A stretch of DNA of 8,863 nt, taken from the NCBI GenBank assembly GCA_040268355.1, contig JAWRIT010000060.1:1-8863 (forward strand), in the 5' to 3' direction. The notes under the pieces were generated by a model. The model was given only the letters and a program-made list of their open reading frames with translations. It was not told the DNA's origin and ran no database searches. A program made the position numbers and the translations under genes. The stretch comes from UBA1367 sp040268355. GTDB taxonomy: Bacteria > Actinomycetota > Coriobacteriia > Coriobacteriales > Atopobiaceae. Each line of letters starts with the position of its first letter. Within the stretch, counting starts at the first letter, position 1. Positions 6,101 through 8,863 of this stretch are shown piece by piece.

Positions 6101-7225
6101 GGTCTCCGAGGCCTCGAGCTGCTCCATCTCCCACAGGAGCTCCTCGCGGGGCACCAGCCCCTCGTACACGATCTCGCAGTCCTCGGGAAGCACCTGCAGG
6201 CTTTGCAGCAGGTCGGCGCCGCGACGTACGGTCTCTGGCTCTTGAATCTCCACGTCGGCGTAGCCCACATCGACCGTCTCGTCCTCGTACTGGGAGACAG
6301 TCCTTCCGTCCCCGTCAAGCTCCCCGTCCTCGCCGGGCGCCTCGCCGTCTGGCTCGGCAACGTCGACCTGCTCGTCGTAGAGGTCTTCGGTCCCGTACTC
6401 GTCATCGAGGTCTTCCTCGTCAGGGAGGGGCGCCAGGTCCTCCTCGAGCGGACGCCGCACGCTTTGGGGATGCGTCGCCGCCCACTCCTTTGCGTCGTCG
6501 TGTGCGGGACGAACTTTGTCGAGAACCCCCAGCATGGCCGCCACCGAGGCCTTGTTGTCCGAGGCCCCCGTCGTGCAGGGCGCAAAGCGCTCGTACACGG
6601 CCGAGGCACCCACGAGAAGCAGCGGCAGCGCCGCGACGACGCCCAGTATCCAGATGACGTGGCGGGCGAGCATGGGAATGAGGGGGATGGGCTGCACCAT
6701 CGCCATCACGAGGGCCGCGATGGCGATGGGCCAGCTCATGCGCTTGATCAATGGCTGCCATTTGGCAAACCGAAGGCCGTACAAGAAGTTCTCGCGCGGG
6801 GTGTCGTAGTGCGCCACGATGACGATGGGGCGGTTTCCCTTCACCACGTTGGGACCAGTCGCATGGTGGACGCCGATGACGTTCTGGCTGCGGGCCTTTG
6901 GCCCAATGCCGCCCAGCAGATCCTGACCCTGCCGGGAAAGCGCATACAGCACGAAGGAGGAGGCCGCCAGAATCAGGCCGACCACCATGACCACCGTGCC
7001 GACGAACCCAGAGAGCAGCACGCCCACGAAGAGCAGGACGAGATAGACGTTTGACATGAACCCCGTAGCGATGGGAGCCTCGAACTCCTGCATCTGGGTT
7101 TCAAGCCCATGCTGGGCAAACAGATTCTCGATCAGCTCGGCAGCCTGGAGCTCCTCCTGGCTGTTGACCGGTGCAATGTCCACCTGGTCATTGAGGTAGT
7201 CCGTATACTCGCGCGTCGTCGCCAT
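3146..7225 (-). CDS. Membrane-anchored M28-peptidase-like protein with giant acidic insertion
   Basis: This 1359-residue protein has a split M28 (zinc aminopeptidase) fold. Residues 1-56 precede a transmembrane hairpin at about 58-96. IVAHYDTP (135-143, His139 and Asp141) is the HxD motif. A second hairpin spans about 164-208, and GASDNKASV (220-228, Asp223) holds the bridging Asp. About 240-1183 is an Asp/Glu/Ser/Pro-rich low-complexity region with a 20-residue repeat (about 458-495), a Pro-Glu stretch (about 808-868) and a basic KRKRRLGKRKK patch (about 1067-1077). The fold resumes at 1184-1359 with VNLDSVG (1250-1256, Asp1253) and AAHSRTALDEPEYLD (His1329). The family's GAEE reads GAST (1224-1227), so the general base and one zinc ligand are missing. 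Basic loops after the hairpins suggest that the peptidase-like part faces the cytosol. ATG 7225 has GAGG eight bases upstream; GTG 7234 does not. It may be a scaffold or pseudo-enzyme; substrate unknown. Confidence 0.88.
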   Translation of the reverse strand: MATTREYTDYLNDQVDIAPVNSQEELQAAELIENLFAQHGLETQMQEFEAPIATGFMSNVYLVLLFVGVLLSGFVGTVVMVVGLILAASSFVLYALSRQGQDLLGGIGPKARSQNVIGVHHATGPNVVKGNRPIVIVAHYDTPRENFLYGLRFAKWQPLIKRMSWPIAIAALVMAMVQPIPLIPMLARHVIWILGVVAALPLLLVGASAVYERFAPCTTGASDNKASVAAMLGVLDKVRPAHDDAKEWAATHPQSVRRPLEEDLAPLPDEEDLDDEYGTEDLYDEQVDVAEPDGEAPGEDGELDGDGRTVSQYEDETVDVGYADVEIQEPETVRRGADLLQSLQVLPEDCEIVYEGLVPREELLWEMEQLEASETLDEDVATGLDRVKDAGAALGEDIGSGLATARDGLAGLGDRISGFFGGLVARIRGEHGVPDIEKADIEEEEPIEVPVAPEDLDEDGELTEIFDTLDEIAEASDADDELTEMFDALDAASDQDSAADEQAEVAADEEGPTSEEAPTEDAEELDQGADQSSDDVAVEAGEGTVPAEEPTSETGDREQSDDAFDETTPATEAEEAGDETEVVEEFSDAVREEVADLPDIAPTPIPDFLTPSEEAPEASDVEAVDELAQGEPDKLTVLDAEYEVLDGDEPQDAAGVQVEVVDIEGGGPQPEEVGVAPFVEDVLPRDEGVAEEATPSSVEDGQEDELIGLWTPSEAVQDEPVGEGAGDTTSFATPVAKTTAQQEDGGKTTSEVLHQMFLTGPSRMVSEARVWEQGPVTSPAADAEPEVQEATPRSVEALDAQEPDATVEAAREPVSSEPEPMPEAAPVPEPDAEQAPEASPQATLEPTAEPELDATVESEPAEPTSEPEVPVDPNATVVMETLEGVTFSSEQDVDEHELKTKDVSGLTTVSVENEADVEDSMPAVDESIPKPRAVDDPEWGKSTFKPSGVSAGRRAMLLDLPDPSVLSLDPLGSPGEGAATDATDSADQHAAQRLDLLKKVPSPTDGTTEKLHEGESSSRRDTDVVDAPSAGTGSATTPEDEAAAAANLRPYNQGKAGGTRTSQDSAASKRKRRLGKRKKDQEEQVESMGDWLGLGDDFDAKKDGRQIGSWEHFSDDEDDTRGSWKGGATLRSDLRGDDGSVEPEPAHLGTPNFDALDLRGDPSIGGARTAGEDDAASVTNSADETIAAQVIETDGETMEELREAVLRLGDDDLIAHDIWFVGVGASTMDHAGIKEFLKEHRRDIRGAFLVNLDSVGAGTLTLLTSEGAGAKRRADRRLGRMITNIADALHINIDHANYSWGETDATPALQQRVRVSTIMGMSEDGVAAHSRTALDEPEYLDDQQIADVANIVAEVIRRA
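5755..5851 (-). repeat. Two-copy 60-base tandem repeat inside the acidic insertion
   Basis: The segments 5755-5791 and 5815-5851 are nearly identical at exactly 60 bases offset (shared core ATCTCGGTCAGCTCG on the plus strand). They encode two copies of a motif like ELTEIFDTLDE and ELTEMFDALDA. Both read as amphipathic acidic helices. This shows that the insertion grew at least partly by internal duplication, and the pair may be a short binding motif in tandem. Confidence 0.75.
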
Positions 7226-7272
7226 GGTGCGCACCTCGCCTAGCGGTTGCGTGTTCGGGCATTAGTTTTATG

Positions 7273-7280
7273 AGTATACT
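7273..7280. promoter_or_regulatory. Palindromic -10 box AGTATACT between divergent genes
   Basis: AGTATACT supplies TATACT on both strands (7273-7278 minus, 7275-7280 plus). On the minus strand it would start the M28-like mRNA about 40 bases before its ATG. On the plus strand it would give the WYL regulator a leader of about 180 bases. Neither side has a clear -35 at 16-18 bases, although TTGCGT (7247-7252) with TATGAG (7269-7274) is a weak plus-strand alternative. The rest of 7281-7402 holds nothing I can name. Confidence 0.4.
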
Positions 7281-7402
7281 TCTACCTGCACCCCCGTGGG
7301 AAAACCAGCTCGCAGAATACGCAATACCACCGATGCGACGGCGGCGGGCCAGCTACGGACGTGCGTCGACCTTCCGTTCGATCAGGATGAAGACTCGCTC
7401 GC

Positions 7403-7415
7403 GAACACGATGTTC
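7403..7415. promoter_or_regulatory. Inverted repeat GAACA-CGA-TGTTC, possible operator
   Basis: A perfect five-base inverted repeat with a three-base centre lies 49 bases upstream of the WYL regulator start. It resembles an SOS-type box (CGAAC-N4-GTTCG) but has five bases between GAAC and GTTC, so it is not a standard LexA site. Its place just upstream of a regulator gene suggests autoregulation; this is inference. Confidence 0.4.
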
Positions 7416-7464
7416 TCCAAGGGGCACGGCGCGCCCTCGTCGAGATCCCTCAAAAGGAGGATGC

Positions 7465-8863
7465 ATGCCACGAACCGATGACGATTTCCCGAGGCTCACC
7501 AGCGACGACCTGCGTGCCAGCAGGGTCTTCACGCTTGCCGTCAAGTTCTTTGGCGCCCGCCGTCCCCTCTCGTCCTCAGAGATCTCCTTGGACCTCTACC
7601 CTGCCCTCGACGCCAGCTCCTTCCGTCGTCAGTACCTGCGCGACCGCGAGCTGCTTGCGACCTTTGGCCTCGTCATTCGCGAGGTTGCCTCGGACGAGGC
7701 GGAGGCGCTCTGGGCCGTGGACGAGAAGGCGTCCTACATCGAGGGGGCACCCCTTGGCGCCGACGACGCGCGCACGCTCTACGTGCTCTGTCATGATCTG
7801 GTGTTCGACTCGTCCTTTGCCTATCGTGACGAGCTGCGCATGGCCTTGGCAAAGATCGCTCGGATCTGTCGGCCGACGACCGTCCCTCACCGCGACCCCA
7901 CCTCCAAGGCCGAGCACAGGATCCTGTCCACCCTGGTCACGGCCATGGGATTGCGACGACCCGTCGAGGTCACCTACAGTGACGCCCACCACAATACCTC
8001 GACGCGCACCCTCGCGCTGCTGGGCTCGTTCGGGCTGCGCAAGCGCACCTACTTTGTCGCCTGCCTGGTCGACCCAGATGGTCGCCTCGTCGACGACTCG
8101 GTGCGCACCTATCGTCTCGATCGCTTCGACAAGGTTCGTGAGCTGCGTGGACGCACGTACGAGATCCCCCTCGACTTCTCCGTCTCAGACTACGAGCGCC
8201 TCCCCTTCCAGATGGGCGACCTTGTCGGCACCGCCCGCATCGAGCTTCCCTCGGAGCTGGGGCACGAGGCGACGCAGGCCACACGCACGTACGGAACGGT
8301 GGGCGAAAGGCGGGGCGCACGGAGCTGGTCCGTCGGCTATGCCGATGCGGAGGCCCTCGCGGCATGGTGTGTCGGCGTCGGATTGGTTCCCCATGATCCA
8401 CCCGAGGTCACCCAGCACTACCAGCAGGCACTGCGCGCGGCGGTGCCGTGCGAGGCTGATCCCTCCCTCGTCTCGGCACCCTCGACCACGGCGCGCGCCC
8501 CGAAGGGCGTCGTCGGCCGCACCGGGAGCACGACCGTCGCCCGTCAGCTCATCGCGCTCGCAGGAAACCTCACCAGCGACGGACAGGCGCTCTCGGCGCA
8601 CGACGTCGCCGACCTGCTGGGCGTCGACGTCGTGCAGGCGCGGCGGCTCATCGCGCTTGTCTGCCTGGGAAGCGGCGAGTCCATCGACTACCTCCCGGTC
8701 ATCACGTCCGACTCCTATGACGAGCTGGCGCTCATGGAGGGGGTGGAGACCGGCATGCGGCCCATCCGCCTCACCTGGTCGGAGACCGTCGCTCTGATCG
8801 CCGCCCTTGACGAGCTGGGCGTGCGCGCGGACGACCCGCTGGCCCGCCAGCTCACAGAGTCGT
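7465..8863 (+). CDS. WYL-domain transcription regulator, PafB-PafC fusion type (cut by window end)
   Basis: The 466 visible residues contain two regulator-like modules. Residues about 15-75 look like a PafB-type winged helix (SRVFTLAVKFF, then SSFRRQYLRDRELLATFGL). Residues about 95-135 form a helical linker. About 160-235 is a WYL domain (PVEVTYSD, TYFVACLVDPDG, RTYRLDRFDKV) and about 250-325 a WCX-like C-terminal extension. After a Ser/Thr/Ala/Pro linker (about 335-355) a second winged helix follows (TTVARQLIALAGNLT, VADLLGVDVVQARRLI), with RLTWSETVALIAALDELG (435-452) as in PafC. PafB and PafC are usually separate neighbours controlling DNA-damage genes in actinobacteria, and natural fusions exist. 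AAAAGGAGG (7452-7460) lies four bases before ATG 7465. The nearer ATG at 7461 stops after six codons. No proteasome gene is visible here, so the target regulon is open. Confidence 0.85.
   Translation, partial: MPRTDDDFPRLTSDDLRASRVFTLAVKFFGARRPLSSSEISLDLYPALDASSFRRQYLRDRELLATFGLVIREVASDEAEALWAVDEKASYIEGAPLGADDARTLYVLCHDLVFDSSFAYRDELRMALAKIARICRPTTVPHRDPTSKAEHRILSTLVTAMGLRRPVEVTYSDAHHNTSTRTLALLGSFGLRKRTYFVACLVDPDGRLVDDSVRTYRLDRFDKVRELRGRTYEIPLDFSVSDYERLPFQMGDLVGTARIELPSELGHEATQATRTYGTVGERRGARSWSVGYADAEALAAWCVGVGLVPHDPPEVTQHYQQALRAAVPCEADPSLVSAPSTTARAPKGVVGRTGSTTVARQLIALAGNLTSDGQALSAHDVADLLGVDVVQARRLIALVCLGSGESIDYLPVITSDSYDELALMEGVETGMRPIRLTWSETVALIAALDELGVRADDPLARQLTES

Noticed and set aside
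7296..7481. A 61-codon plus-strand frame starting with GTG before the WYL regulator
   Set aside because: No Shine-Dalgarno, overlaps the regulator start, contains the putative operator, and no recognisable protein.

Overview
The window is high-GC DNA with dense coding and mostly minus-strand genes. It is probably an actinomycete-type chromosome segment. The PafB/PafC-like WYL regulator and the codon use point to Actinomycetota. A gut or oral Coriobacteriia (Olsenella, Atopobium or Collinsella type) is my guess, but nothing here proves the genus.

Layout, left to right. Positions 1-656 (minus) hold the first 218 codons of argininosuccinate synthase (argG). Upstream of it is a compact attenuator-like leader. 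It has a strong Shine-Dalgarno, a 26-residue ORF with three Arg-Arg pairs (848-928), and a perfect stem plus U-run terminator (787-808), all before the argG start. This is the most interesting item in the window: it looks like ribosome-mediated arginine attenuation of argG. A tRNA-Lys(UUU) gene (1217-1292) with its own terminator follows. Next is an M29-family metallo-aminopeptidase (1355-2638), preceded by a second terminator-like hairpin inside its own leader, then a tRNA-Gly(CCC) gene (2967-3041) with its terminator.

Positions 3146-7225 (minus) encode a 1359-residue membrane protein. Its ends together make an M28-type zinc-peptidase fold. The fold is interrupted by two transmembrane hairpins and by an acidic low-complexity insertion of about 940 residues, and the catalytic Glu-Glu pair of the family reads Ser-Thr. 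It may be a scaffold or pseudo-enzyme rather than an active peptidase.

A 239-base intergenic region separates this gene from a divergent plus-strand gene (7465 to beyond the window end). That gene encodes a WYL-domain regulator that looks like PafB and PafC joined in one chain. A GAACA-N3-TGTTC inverted repeat lies about 50 bases upstream of its start.

The genes do not form one pathway. The common thread is amino-acid supply: arginine synthesis under a putative arginine sensor, a cytosolic aminopeptidase, and two tRNA genes. No mobile element, CRISPR array or rRNA was seen. Long plus-strand frames opposite the 4-kb gene are shadows of its GC-rich codons.
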